A stretch of DNA of 51,107 bases from Caldisericia bacterium (GCA_017992555.1 JAGOOK010000007.1:1-51107); one strand, 5' to 3'; positions 42,849-51,107 are shown, counted from the first letter of the stretch. Notes: generated by a model not told the origin, from the letters alone. Made by a program: numbers and translations.

Positions 42849-43286
42849 TTAGTCTATATCGTCAAGTGCCCCTGACCTAGAGCCCTCCTCCCAGTTCCTC
42901 AAGCGCTCCGATGCAACGGCAACGTTGGAAGTTGCAAACAAAAAGACGTTCTTTCCAATCTTTTCAACAACGCCATCCAGAGCGTAGCAGGCCCCTGAGA
43001 CAAAATCAATAAAGCGCCTTGCAACTTCCTTATCGGTGTCCTCGAAATTAGCCATGATGGGTTTGCCATGTTTCAGCGAATCAACGGCCTTCCTCGCCTC
43101 ATCAAATGAGGCTGGTGTTATGACAACAACCGTTAGTTTCTTGAGTACGCTGGCAAGTTGTGATGCTTGGGAGGATTTTTTAGGCAAGGGGTCCACAGTT
43201 GCTGGAACTGCGGCCTCAAGTATCGGCTCATCGTCTTCCTCTTCTGACAACCCGAGTATGTTTTTAAACCAATCGCCAAAGCCCAT
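42849..43286 (-). CDS. sepF: Cell division protein SepF
   Basis: 145 residues. SepF polymerises and ties FtsZ filaments to the membrane, a substitute for FtsA. The N-terminal amphipathic helix MGFGDWFKNILGLSEEE would bind the membrane. The core KLTVVVITPASFDEARKAVD through FIDFVSGACYALDGVVEKIG fits the SepF domain. The ATG overlaps the yggS stop (TAATG) behind GGAGGTGAA. No ftsA is seen in the window, consistent with SepF as main anchor. Confidence 0.92.
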   Translation of the reverse strand: MGFGDWFKNILGLSEEEDDEPILEAAVPATVDPLPKKSSQASQLASVLKKLTVVVITPASFDEARKAVDSLKHGKPIMANFEDTDKEVARRFIDFVSGACYALDGVVEKIGKNVFLFATSNVAVASERLRNWEEGSRSGALDDID

Positions 43287-43954
43287 TATTCACCTCCAAA
43301 CAGTGCCCTGCCAAGCCTTATCATGGTTGACCCATGCTTAACTGCCAGCTCGTAATCGTCGCTCATTCCGTATGAGCGCTCGATCTTCGTCGACAGCCTG
43401 TCTTCCAGTTTTTCGGCCAGACCATCCGCTTTATCAAAAATATGTTCCCTGAAAATGTCCGGCGCGTCAACAGGGGTCATCGTAAAAACGCCGGAGAGAA
43501 CCAAAGACTTACAGTTATTTATAATAAAATCGCAAAGCTGGTCAAATTCCTGGAGAAGACAACCTGTTTTCTGCTTTTCTCCGGATATGTTCACTTCTAC
43601 CATGATGGGTAATGGTCGCAAGGTCGCTTTGTTAAGATTTTGGGCAAGCTTTGCCGAGTCTACTGTATCTATGGTATCAAAGATTGCACATGCTTTTGCG
43701 GCCTTATTTGTTTGCAAATGGCCTATCATGTGCAAAGAAAAATCTTTCCTTAAGGGATGGTTTTCCCATCTCAGGGCAGTCTGTAATCTGTTCTCGCCAA
43801 TTATCCTCAATCCCTCTTCAAACAAAACATTCACCCTGTCTATGGTCGTATATTTGACTGCAGCAAGTATCTTAATGGAAAAAGGATCCCGGCCGGCTGC
43901 AATTGCAACCTGTCTAATCCTGCCCTTTATGGATTCGTAGTTTTGCGAGAGCAC
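43286..43954 (-). CDS. yggS: YggS/PLPBP-family pyridoxal-phosphate homeostasis protein
   Basis: 222 residues, single-domain alanine-racemase-like barrel. PLP lysine in ILAAVKYTTID; GENRLQ, HMIGHLQTNKA, VEVNISGEKQKTG and SYGMSDDYELAVKHGSTMIRLG are family hallmarks. It buffers intracellular pyridoxal phosphate and is often found between ftsZ and sepF, as here. The start is GTG overlapping the ftsZ stop (TAGTG). Confidence 0.95.
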   Translation of the reverse strand: MLSQNYESIKGRIRQVAIAAGRDPFSIKILAAVKYTTIDRVNVLFEEGLRIIGENRLQTALRWENHPLRKDFSLHMIGHLQTNKAAKACAIFDTIDTVDSAKLAQNLNKATLRPLPIMVEVNISGEKQKTGCLLQEFDQLCDFIINNCKSLVLSGVFTMTPVDAPDIFREHIFDKADGLAEKLEDRLSTKIERSYGMSDDYELAVKHGSTMIRLGRALFGGE

Positions 43955-45027
43955 TATTGTTGTTTTTTGCGTAAAAATGGCGGTATATCAAGTTCTCTTT
44001 TGTTGCTGACAAGGTTCTTGAGGTCTCCCTCTTTTATTGTTGGTGTCTTGATGGTCAGATTCTGTGGTTGTGTTGAAAATCCGGTCGCGATGACAATGAC
44101 CTTTAGTTGGTCTTCCATCTTTGGATCAATAACGGCACCCCAAACAATATTGGCTTTTGAATCGATATTTTTGGTTATATAGCGTGCAACATCGTTTGCT
44201 TCCGAGATCTTGAAATCTTTTCCACCTATTGTATTGCAAAGCAGACCTTTTGCTCCCTCGAGGGAATGGTCGAGCAATGGTGAACTGATTGCCATTCTTG
44301 CTGCTTCTTCGGCCCTGCTCTCACCCTTGGCTGTACCGATACCCATCCAGGCAGTGCCAGCATCTTTCATGATTGTACGAACATCAGCAAAATCAACGTT
44401 TACAAGGCCAGGTACCGTTATGATTGTCGTAATGCCTTCCACCGCCTGGCGAAGTACCTCGTCTACCATGAGGAAAGCCTCTGTAAGGCTTGTGTTGCGG
44501 TCGGTTGCATCAAAAAGTCTGTCGTTGTTGATGCATATCATCGCATCAACCTTGTCCTTGAGTTTCTCAATGCCGCCTTCAGCAACATTCATGCGCCTCT
44601 CGCCTTCAAAACTGAATGGTTTTGTAACAATGGCAATTGTGAGTGCACCAAGGTCGCGGGCAATCTGTGCAACTACAGGTATTGCACCTGTGCCAGTACC
44701 TCCACCCATGCCTGCGGTTACAAATATGAGGTGGGCGCCAGAAAGCATTTCTGCAATTATATCCTTGCTCTCCTCTGCAGACTTTTCTCCAAGGTCCGGT
44801 ATGCTGCCAGCACCAAGTCCTCTGGTGACCTTTGGGCCAATCTGTATTTTTGATGGTGCCTGTGACATTCTGAGGGTTTGGGTGTCGGTGTTTATGGAAA
44901 TAAATTCAACTCCTTCGAGGCCGCATTCAATCATTCTGTTGACTGCATTGTTGCCTCCACCACCAATTCCAACTACCTTTATGAGGGCGTTTGAACCTTC
45001 CCAAACATCAAATGCATTTGATGACAT
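43954..45027 (-). CDS. ftsZ: Cell division protein FtsZ
   Basis: 357-residue tubulin-like GTPase forming the division ring. GGGGNNAVNRMIECGLEGV at the N-terminus, tubulin signature GGGTGTGAIPVVAQI, T7-loop region VNVDFADVRTIM, and a conserved C-terminal peptide DIPPFLRKK for partner binding. The linker between core and tail is very short. AAGGAAGG precedes the ATG by five bases. yggS and sepF follow with overlaps. Confidence 0.98.
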   Translation of the reverse strand: MSSNAFDVWEGSNALIKVVGIGGGGNNAVNRMIECGLEGVEFISINTDTQTLRMSQAPSKIQIGPKVTRGLGAGSIPDLGEKSAEESKDIIAEMLSGAHLIFVTAGMGGGTGTGAIPVVAQIARDLGALTIAIVTKPFSFEGERRMNVAEGGIEKLKDKVDAMICINNDRLFDATDRNTSLTEAFLMVDEVLRQAVEGITTIITVPGLVNVDFADVRTIMKDAGTAWMGIGTAKGESRAEEAARMAISSPLLDHSLEGAKGLLCNTIGGKDFKISEANDVARYITKNIDSKANIVWGAVIDPKMEDQLKVIVIATGFSTQPQNLTIKTPTIKEGDLKNLVSNKRELDIPPFLRKKQQ

Positions 45028-45061
45028 AGATGCCTTCCTTTTCTAGCAAAAAACTCCGGAA

Positions 45062-45089
45062 ATTATAGTTTTTTGCCAACAAATTTCAA
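45062..45089 (-). promoter_or_regulatory. Promoter of ftsZ
   Basis: Minus-strand TTGAAA (45089-45084), a 16-nt spacer, TATAAT (45067-45062). The leader would be about 28 nt with AAGGAAGG before ATG 45027. It lets ftsZ be read independently of the upstream ftsQ-like gene. Confidence 0.6.
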
Positions 45090-45104
45090 CTTTTCCAACA
45101 TGAC

Positions 45105-45956
45105 CTAATAGGGGCATGTTGTGACTTGATAAGGAACATCAAGTTTTATAACGGCTGGGAGCTGGCTGCTATTTCCAAGGGACTTGAGGTAGTGAGAAAG
45201 AGCTCCAAACCTAACATCCATAAATTCATCTGCCAAACCAAATACAATCAAGGTACCTTGGGAGGTTTCAGCGTAAAAACCTTGCATGCTCTCCAGGTAC
45301 GCCCTCTTGTACTTTCCATTAAACATCGCTTTTGCAATACCATCCGGGTAGCTTGCAGGGGCGAGGAAAACACCACCCTTTGATCCAGATGATGCAACAT
45401 ATTCTGATTTATTGTAGAACAAAGTTTTGATTTTTACAGGCAACAATTTCTTATATTTAAGAATCTGCGCAACCACTGGAGCCATCTTGTCGTTGTAAAA
45501 GCTTGCATCAAGCATCCCATAGCCGCCAGGTTGCAGGTATGCCACCTCCATCTCGACAGGTGCATCCTCAGAAACTCTTATTGAATCAACTATTCTTCCT
45601 TCGACATCAACAGCTACCTTGCCCGCATTCATCTTCAAATTGTAAGTTTCTTTCTTCTCCTTGATTGTCACTGTAGCAGAGAAGAAAAAATGCCTTTTTA
45701 TAGTCACATCTTCAAGAAGCGGGCCAAGGGTATCTTTTGCGTCATCAAATATTGAATTTGTTGTTGGGACAAGCCCCATTACAAGTTTTGTTTCCAAATA
45801 ATCGACTACTTTTGGTACTGGTATTCTTTCGGTTTTGCCAATATTGACTCTTGAGATCGGCACCAAAGGAGGGAAAAATGATAGGAAAATCATTATCACT
45901 AGTAAAATCCCCACAGCCAAGAAAACAACTCTAAGAGCTCTCGGGACCGATTTCAT
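45105..45956 (-). CDS. ftsQ: FtsQ/DivIB-like division protein
   Basis: 283 residues: a short basic cytoplasmic N-terminus, one membrane span (about 9-29, VVFLAVGILLVIMIFLSF), then an external region beginning with a POTRA-like segment (ISRVNIGKTERIPVPKVVDY; LGPLLEDVTIKRHFFFSATV). FtsQ links early and late division proteins. Sequence similarity is faint, and the call leans on topology, POTRA pattern and position directly before ftsZ. The message is probably leaderless. Confidence 0.7.
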   Translation of the reverse strand: MKSVPRALRVVFLAVGILLVIMIFLSFFPPLVPISRVNIGKTERIPVPKVVDYLETKLVMGLVPTTNSIFDDAKDTLGPLLEDVTIKRHFFFSATVTIKEKKETYNLKMNAGKVAVDVEGRIVDSIRVSEDAPVEMEVAYLQPGGYGMLDASFYNDKMAPVVAQILKYKKLLPVKIKTLFYNKSEYVASSGSKGGVFLAPASYPDGIAKAMFNGKYKRAYLESMQGFYAETSQGTLIVFGLADEFMDVRFGALSHYLKSLGNSSQLPAVIKLDVPYQVTTCPY

Positions 45957-45964
45957 GGTTTCTT

Positions 45965-45992
45965 ACTATACACAATTAACCTTTTTTGTCAA
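45965..45992 (-). promoter_or_regulatory. Leaderless-type promoter of the ftsQ-like gene
   Basis: Minus-strand TTGACA (45992-45987), a 16-nt spacer, TATAGT (45970-45965), then 8 nt to ATG 45956, with no Shine-Dalgarno. Confidence 0.65.
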
Positions 45993-46262
45993 TTAGTCTG
46001 ACTTCGGATGGGCTTGACTTTTTAGAAGCAGGTCACGCAAATCCCGTGGGGAAGGACAAAAAAACGGCATGATAAAATACTGCATAAATCAATATTAAGT
46101 CTATGTTGCAAAAAAGAAATCGGCAGGCCCGATGTCACTGTTTTAACTTCCATCTCTGGAAGATTACTAAATCACGAAAAATAAAAACGCCGGTGTGGCC
46201 TATATTCTATTGGCAAACCGGCATTTTTAGGCGAGTGTAGATACAAAATATTAGTTTTTTGG
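45993..46262. other. Intergenic region between ftsQ and ftcD
   Basis: Apart from the ftsQ promoter at its left end and the terminator at 46189-46222, this stretch shows no gene. A GGTCACGCAAATCCCGTGG segment near 46031-46050 faintly recalls a c-di-GMP riboswitch core but lacks its helices. Confidence 0.4.
46189..46222 (-). terminator. Terminator of the hutI-ftcD operon
   Basis: GCCGGT / ACCGGC arms (46189-46194 with 46217-46222) with an inner GCC/GGC pairing and T-rich runs on both strands (GTTTTTATTTTT on the minus strand). It lies 40 bp beyond the ftcD stop. Confidence 0.7.
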
Positions 46263-47798
46263 TTACATTTGCTTTATTTTTTCGAGCACAAATTTGTGGA
46301 TCTCGTCACACTGGGGGATCGCTTCCTTTTCAATCTTGTCAGCTTCTGCCATCATTTTTGATGCCATCTCCTTGTCTTCAAGGGAAGGCAGGTTGATCAT
46401 GACATTCATGTATGCACCATAAATTGCAGTTTTAATAGATAAGGCAGCAACACCAGCATCAGAAACGGAATTCGGGTTTCCCTTCTGCACAACCGTCTTA
46501 ATAAGAGGAATTGCCATTGCAGCGGTCCTCATCGTGTTGAGCGGAACAAGGCTCGCTTTTGCAATTGCTTCCTGCATCTTTTTCTGCCTGAAGGCATCTG
46601 ACTCAGGAGTGCCGGATGGAAGCTTTCTGCATGCAAGCATTTCATTGAATGCGTCAGAGTCCTCCTGGATGAGCGACAGGAGCTTTTCGGTAATCTCGTC
46701 TGCCTTTGCAGCGACCTTTTCCATCTCCTCTTTTACTTCGGCATATTTTTTGCCCTGCGACAGCTTGGCAACCATTGCAGAAAGCCCAGCACCAAGTGCA
46801 CCGGCAGAAGCGGCAACAGAGCCACCACCCGGGGCTGGCGACTTGCTTGCAACCTCTCTGATGAAGTTCTTTGGTATCCAGGAAACCTCCCCAGAGTCCG
46901 AAGCGCCAATCCTGAGGTCAATTATCTGTGCCTTCTTGAAATCCCATACGTTCATGTATGAAACGCCTACGTCAACAAGCGCGTCAAGCGGGAGGAGGCC
47001 AACTATTTCGGCACCTATCGGGAGCACACCCAGCCTTTCGGACTCTCTTTTGACGAACTCATAAGCGGTCCTTATTGAGGTCTTCTTGTAGTTCGTCAGG
47101 TTCATCGAAACCTGGACAAAGCCCCTTTCTCTGATCGAGAAACCAAGGGCTTTGACAAACCTTAGCCCGCCACTCCTGAACCTGATAAGTTTTGCGATCT
47201 CTTTTGCCACTTCGATATTCTGGGAGCCAAGGTTCACGTTGAAGGCGACAAGAGGCATCCTGGCGCCAACAACAACTGCTCCAGCCGTTGGGTGCATTAC
47301 AGGTTCGCCTATATCAGGGTTTCTTTCAGGCTTCTCACCCATTTCCTTCTTTATGCATTCATACTCGCCCTGCCTGATGTTTGACAGGTCCTGGCGCTCA
47401 GGAATTCTTGCGGCATCTTCGTAGAGGTAGACTGGAATTTTCAGTTCTTTCCATATCCTCTCGCCAAGCGACACCGCCAGCTTGACAGCCTCCTCTGTTG
47501 TAATTTCAGAAATCGGGACAAACGGGATGACATCTGTTGCGCCAAGGCGCGGGTGTTCGCCCCTGTGTGTGTTCATGTCAATCAGCTCTGATGCCACTTT
47601 GCACATTCCGAATGCTGCATCGGCAGCCGCCTCTGGCTCCCCGACGAATGTCACGACACACCTGTTGTGATCAGCATCCATCTGCACATCAAGCAGTTTG
47701 ACGTTCGGGGTGTCCTTTGCAACCTGAGCTATTCTGTCTACAACATCTTTTCTTCTGCCTTCAGAGAAATTTGGTACGCATTCAACTAGTCTGGCCAT
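46263..47798 (-). CDS. ftcD: Bifunctional glutamate formiminotransferase / formimidoyl-tetrahydrofolate cyclodeaminase
   Basis: 511 residues fusing two enzymes. Residues of about 1-300 are the formiminotransferase (LVECVPNFSEGRR; NTHRGEHPRLGATDVIPFVP), moving the formimino group of formiminoglutamate to tetrahydrofolate and releasing glutamate. Residues of about 320-511 are the cyclodeaminase (SKSPAPGGGSVAASAGALGA), giving methenyl-THF and ammonia. The fusion order matches the animal enzyme and some bacteria. AAGGAGG lies four bases before the ATG, which is 13 bp inside hutI. Confidence 0.96.
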   Translation of the reverse strand: MARLVECVPNFSEGRRKDVVDRIAQVAKDTPNVKLLDVQMDADHNRCVVTFVGEPEAAADAAFGMCKVASELIDMNTHRGEHPRLGATDVIPFVPISEITTEEAVKLAVSLGERIWKELKIPVYLYEDAARIPERQDLSNIRQGEYECIKKEMGEKPERNPDIGEPVMHPTAGAVVVGARMPLVAFNVNLGSQNIEVAKEIAKLIRFRSGGLRFVKALGFSIRERGFVQVSMNLTNYKKTSIRTAYEFVKRESERLGVLPIGAEIVGLLPLDALVDVGVSYMNVWDFKKAQIIDLRIGASDSGEVSWIPKNFIREVASKSPAPGGGSVAASAGALGAGLSAMVAKLSQGKKYAEVKEEMEKVAAKADEITEKLLSLIQEDSDAFNEMLACRKLPSGTPESDAFRQKKMQEAIAKASLVPLNTMRTAAMAIPLIKTVVQKGNPNSVSDAGVAALSIKTAIYGAYMNVMINLPSLEDKEMASKMMAEADKIEKEAIPQCDEIHKFVLEKIKQM

Positions 47799-49012
47799 GA
47801 TGCCTCCTTGCCTTTGATGAATGTCATTTTTGCGTGGTCCACGCCAAGTTCATAGGGTATCATTCTGTAAGATTCAACATCATAAATGACAAAATCGGCC
47901 CTCTTGCCTTTTTCTATAGAGCCGACCCTGTCGTGTGACCTGATGGAGTATGCAGCATTGATTGTGGAAGCAGATATGGCCTGCGCCGGCGTCATGCCCA
48001 GCTTCAAACATGCCAGCCCAACCACAAATGGCATTGACTGGATCGTGCAGGAACCTGGGTTTCTGTCAGAAGCAATGGCAGCAACACAACCCGATTCAAT
48101 GGCTTTTTTAGCTCTGGCAAAAGGTTTACCCAGAAAGAAAGATGTCCCAGGAAGGAAGGTTGCAACAGTTTCTGATCTTGCCATGTCCTCAAACCCTTTG
48201 TCCGAGGCACCAATCAGGTGGTCTGCAGAGACGGCACCGAGTTTTGCGGCAAGTGAAGCGCCGCCAGTGTCAGCAAGCTCGTCTGCGTGGAGCCTCACCG
48301 GCAAGCCAGAATCTTTTACAATCTCCTCTGTTTCCTCGTTTGTGAACGCCCCCTTATCGCAGAACACGTCGATAAAATCAGAATAAGGCTTGCATACATA
48401 GAGCATTTCCCCTTTTACGAGAGAAACAAAATCATTCCTGTCAATATTTTTGGGTATAGCATGGGCGCCCATGAAAGTCGTTTTGGCCTCAACACCGAAA
48501 TCATGGATGAGTTTTTTTGCAACCATGAGCATTTTCATCTCTGCATTGACCTCAAGCCCATAGCCCGACTTCATCTCAAAAGCCGTTGTTCCGGTTTTGA
48601 TCATTGCTTTTAGGCGTTCTGCCGACTGAGCATAAAGCTCTTCATAAGAGGCCGATCTGGTGACATTGACAGTGTTGAGTATGCCGCCACCCTTTGCCAT
48701 TATCTCCTCGTAAGTTGCACCCTGGAGCCTCATTTCGAACTCGGCAGACCTGTCACCGGCAAAAACAACGTGGGTGTGGGAGTCCACAAAACCAGGCAGC
48801 ACACAACATCCATTGGCATCAATGATGGTGTCTGGTTCGTAATTTGAAGCAATCTCGCTTTCTGTTCCAACAGCAACAAAAAGGCCGTCTTTGACAGCAA
48901 AAGACCCATTTTTAACGATTGCCAGATCATCCATCTGGTCGCCCTTTCGCGGACACGGGCCAGCCAAGGTCAAAAGTTCAGAGCAATTACGAAGTATCAG
49001 ATCGGCTTTCAT
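47786..49012 (-). CDS. hutI: Imidazolonepropionase
   Basis: 408 residues, amidohydrolase superfamily. Opens imidazolone propionate to formiminoglutamate, the substrate of the next gene. Metal-binding HTH in GFVDSHTHVVFAGDRSAEFE; GGGILNTV; HADELADTGGASLAAKLGA; VSADHL; ASDRNPGSCTIQSMP. The start overlaps the upstream stop (ATGA), and the end overlaps ftcD by 13 bp. Histidase and urocanase are not in the window. Confidence 0.97.
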   Translation of the reverse strand: MKADLILRNCSELLTLAGPCPRKGDQMDDLAIVKNGSFAVKDGLFVAVGTESEIASNYEPDTIIDANGCCVLPGFVDSHTHVVFAGDRSAEFEMRLQGATYEEIMAKGGGILNTVNVTRSASYEELYAQSAERLKAMIKTGTTAFEMKSGYGLEVNAEMKMLMVAKKLIHDFGVEAKTTFMGAHAIPKNIDRNDFVSLVKGEMLYVCKPYSDFIDVFCDKGAFTNEETEEIVKDSGLPVRLHADELADTGGASLAAKLGAVSADHLIGASDKGFEDMARSETVATFLPGTSFFLGKPFARAKKAIESGCVAAIASDRNPGSCTIQSMPFVVGLACLKLGMTPAQAISASTINAAYSIRSHDRVGSIEKGKRADFVIYDVESYRMIPYELGVDHAKMTFIKGKEASWPD

Positions 49013-49638
49013 GGTGTTTTTATTGAAAGAATCATTTTCTCTATTGCTTTTTTTTCTTCATCACCAGAGTAGGACCCATTGAAGAAAATCATTGCACCCT
49101 TTGACTTTACGGTGGCCAGAGGCCAGCCCTTCTCAAAAGTGTACGATCCCTCTTTTACCCCTGGAATCTTTTCACCCTTCTGCAAAATTTCCTCAGTCAT
49201 ATACTTCTTTGGGTCATTGATGCCACCCATGTAACCAAAAAACTTGTCGTAATGTTCTTTATCTCCAACCCACTCTTTCAAAAAAACCGCACAGGTGAGG
49301 ACATTGCCAGTAAATTTTTCTATCTCCATGTTCTGGCCTTTTGGGTAAAAAACGAAGGAATAGCTTGCATGGCCAAGCGAACTGTCAAATTTGACAACGT
49401 CAGCGCCCTTGTAATATACCCAGTCTTCCGGCAGTTCCATTTCAAAGAGGTCGTTTGGATCGCTAAACAGATTATCTTTTTTGGGAGTGGATCTCGCTAG
49501 AAAGAAAATTGCCATACCCACTGCAACAAGGACAACAAGCACGAGAAAACCATAAAGCAGATTTTTTATAACTTTTTTCTGTTTGCCCACTGCACCACCA
49601 CGGGACTTTATTTTTGATAAACGGTTTTTGTTTGACAT
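49009..49638 (-). CDS. Membrane-anchored PsbP/DUF1795-like protein
   Basis: 209 residues: a basic cytoplasmic N-terminus (MSNKNRLSKIKSRGG), one membrane span (about 28-50), and an external domain starting LFEMELPEDWVYYKGADVVK and ending IEKMILSIKTP. The 'F-x-M-x-(I/L)-P' start is shared with the three lipoproteins at 30111-31723, so it seems a fourth member of the same family, anchored by a helix rather than lipid. It sits 6 bp after rtcB and overlaps hutI by 4 bp; why it belongs with histidine breakdown is unclear. Confidence 0.65.
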   Translation of the reverse strand: MSNKNRLSKIKSRGGAVGKQKKVIKNLLYGFLVLVVLVAVGMAIFFLARSTPKKDNLFSDPNDLFEMELPEDWVYYKGADVVKFDSSLGHASYSFVFYPKGQNMEIEKFTGNVLTCAVFLKEWVGDKEHYDKFFGYMGGINDPKKYMTEEILQKGEKIPGVKEGSYTFEKGWPLATVKSKGAMIFFNGSYSGDEEKKAIEKMILSIKTP

Positions 49639-49644
49639 CCTGTT

Positions 49645-51087
49645 TTACCCCTTCACAACACCAAGTGGTCTCATTTTTGCAATTTTTCTGGCAATTCCTG
49701 CACCATCCAGAACATCAACCACCATGGCAACGTCTTTATATGCACCAGGGGCTTCTTCGCTGACAGTTTCAGAATTCGCCGCCTTAAGGTATGTCCCATT
49801 CTGCCTCAGTTTCTCGATGACTTGTCCAGGTCTGTAGTTTTTGATCGCCTGCGTTCTGGAAAGCACTCTTCCCGCACCGTGACAGCAAGATGCAAAAACC
49901 TCGTCAGCACCTTTTTTGGTGCCCACCATGACAAAAGAGTATCGCCCCATGTCGCCTGGAACAAGTACTGGATGGCCAGTTTCCCTGTATGCTTCAGGAA
50001 GCCCAGAGAAACCTGCAGGGAAGGCCCTTGTGGCACCCTTGCGATGAACAACCACTTTTCTACCAAGGTGCGCTTCCCTCTTCGCAATGTTATGGGCAAT
50101 ATCATATACAATTCCCAAACCGAGCTTTTCCTGGTTTATTCCAAGGGACCTTTCGAGACTTTCCCTGACCCAGTGGGTTATCATCTGCCTGTTTGCCCAG
50201 GCATAGTTTGCCGATGCAGCCATGGCGCCAAAATAGCGCTGGCCTTCGGGAGACATGAATGGCGCGCATGCAAGTTGTCTGTCTGGGAGCTCAATGCCAT
50301 ACATTTTTGCAGCATTTTGCATGACATCTATGTAATCAGTTGCTACCTGGTGTCCGAAGCCCCTCGATCCAGTGTGTATTAGCACAACCATTTGGCCAAT
50401 AAAAAGCCCGAATGTTTTTGCTGTTTTCTCATCATAAATCTCGGTGACTTCCTGAATCTCCAGAAAATGGTTGCCTGCACCCAGAGTCCCGAGTTGTGGT
50501 GCGCCCCTCTTTGCTGCCTCTTTTGAAACGGCATCAGGGTTTGCTCCGGCCATTTGCCCGCCATCTTCAATGAATTGCAGGTCTTCCTGGTAGCCATAGC
50601 CTTTTTTGACCGCCCAGGCAGAACCTTCAACCAGTACCTTTTGGAGTTCCTGGCGTTCCAGCCTTATTTTTCCTTCAGAACCCACACCAGACGGGACATT
50701 GTTATAAATCGAGCCAATTATCCTCTCGATATGTTTTATGACATCGCGGGCCACCAAATTAGAGCGAAGGAGCCTGACACCGCAGTTGATATCGTATCCG
50801 ACACCACCAGGAGAGATAATGCCTTCTTTTTCGTCAAATGCAGCTACACCACCAATCGGGAAACCATAACCCCAATGGATGTCAGGCATGGCAAATGATG
50901 CCCCGATTATGCCAGGCAAAGAAGCAACATTGGCGACTTGTTCTAGCGCATTGTCTGCAAAAAGACCCTGTTCCATGGGGACAGAACAAAAGACAATCCC
51001 CGGCACCCTCATAAAAGCTTTGTGAGTGACGGGGATTTCAAGCCGGTTTTGGTCCAGCCTGTTTGTTTTACCTTGCCAAACAGCCAT
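49645..51087 (-). CDS. rtcB: RNA-splicing ligase RtcB
   Basis: 480 residues. GTP- and Mn-dependent ligase joining 2',3'-cyclic phosphate or 3'-phosphate RNA ends to 5'-OH ends in RNA repair. Conserved blocks: GGVGYDINCGVRLLRS (metal Asp and Cys), GTLGAGNHFLEIQ, LIHTGSRGFGHQVA, CSVPMEQGLFADNAL, and SCCHGAGRVLSR with the guanylated histidine. The start ATG 51087 fits the family's usual N-terminus, though no ribosome site is visible in the last 20 bases of the window. The downstream gene follows after 6 bp. Confidence 0.97.
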   Translation of the reverse strand: MAVWQGKTNRLDQNRLEIPVTHKAFMRVPGIVFCSVPMEQGLFADNALEQVANVASLPGIIGASFAMPDIHWGYGFPIGGVAAFDEKEGIISPGGVGYDINCGVRLLRSNLVARDVIKHIERIIGSIYNNVPSGVGSEGKIRLERQELQKVLVEGSAWAVKKGYGYQEDLQFIEDGGQMAGANPDAVSKEAAKRGAPQLGTLGAGNHFLEIQEVTEIYDEKTAKTFGLFIGQMVVLIHTGSRGFGHQVATDYIDVMQNAAKMYGIELPDRQLACAPFMSPEGQRYFGAMAASANYAWANRQMITHWVRESLERSLGINQEKLGLGIVYDIAHNIAKREAHLGRKVVVHRKGATRAFPAGFSGLPEAYRETGHPVLVPGDMGRYSFVMVGTKKGADEVFASCCHGAGRVLSRTQAIKNYRPGQVIEKLRQNGTYLKAANSETVSEEAPGAYKDVAMVVDVLDGAGIARKIAKMRPLGVVKG

Positions 51088-51107
51088 TGTTACTGCTGTT
51101 TTGCCAG

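Noticed and set aside
46031-46060. c-di-GMP (GEMM-I) riboswitch-like core on the plus strand
   Set aside because: Only the ACGCAAA-type segment is similar; the flanking helices and GAAA tetraloop are not found, and no plus-strand gene follows.

Overview
The window (about 51 kb, GC in the low-to-mid 40s by eye, gene-dense, nearly all intergenic gaps under 250 bp) is bacterial chromosome from an unidentified lineage. It looks like an anaerobic or fermentative amino-acid user: it carries imidazolonepropionase and a fused formiminotransferase-cyclodeaminase (histidine breakdown), NADP-type glutamate dehydrogenase, and phosphate butyryltransferase plus butyrate kinase. SepF, a GerMN-domain protein, YggS next to FtsZ, and many secreted or lipid-anchored proteins point to a Terrabacteria-like or candidate-phylum background, but I cannot name a taxon. 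UGA is an ordinary stop codon in many genes here. There is no phage, transposon, CRISPR array, rRNA or tRNA that I can see.

Layout. 1-12.1 kb: end of a GerMN protein, a secreted M14 zinc carboxypeptidase, a convergent lipoprotein, pyrG, uvrA, and two coupled secreted beta-rich proteins on the minus strand. 12.2-18.2 kb: an ABC exporter, a 49-residue membrane protein, the TldD/TldE protease pair closed by a strong terminator, then an unknown protein coupled to a GNAT acetyltransferase. 18.4-28.4 kb: a 1098-residue secreted propeller/DUF11/PKD protein, a MarR-GNAT fusion with a divergent small membrane protein, S-adenosylhomocysteine hydrolase, a membrane protein, a zinc-ribbon/DUF2007 protein, a small secreted protein interrupted by one in-frame UGA, and phosphopentomutase. 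28.4-36.1 kb (minus): a P-loop ATPase, a degenerate butyrate-kinase paralogue, three related (lipo)proteins, gdhA, ptb, a YjaZ/DUF2268-like protein with a broken HExxH motif, and buk. 36.2-46 kb: mltG, rlmN, a PEBP lipoprotein, ruvX, an aldo/keto reductase-ferredoxin fusion, alaS, sepF, yggS, ftsZ and a FtsQ-like gene. 46.2-51.1 kb: ftcD, hutI, a membrane-anchored protein and rtcB.

How the genes fit together. Histidine to glutamate (hutI, ftcD), glutamate to 2-oxoglutarate (gdhA), and ATP generation from butyryl-CoA (ptb, buk) would form parts of one fermentation scheme; histidase, urocanase and the middle of the butyrate route are not in the window. The division block (ftsQ-ftsZ-yggS-sepF) runs straight into alaS, the reductase and ruvX through overlapping start and stop codons.

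The most striking sequence-level observations are: (1) a recurring promoter layout in which the -10 box lies only 5-8 nt before the start codon (leaderless mRNAs) or about 6 nt before the Shine-Dalgarno (leaders of roughly 10-16 nt); (2) an in-frame UGA followed at a SECIS-like distance by a stable hairpin in a secreted protein; (3) a five-gene operon of PsbP/DUF1795-like lipoproteins, a kinase-dead-looking butyrate-kinase paralogue and a P-loop ATPase, preceded by a terminator hairpin that touches its ribosome binding site; (4) an ABC exporter, mini membrane protein and TldD/TldE locus with alternating hairpins before tldD.
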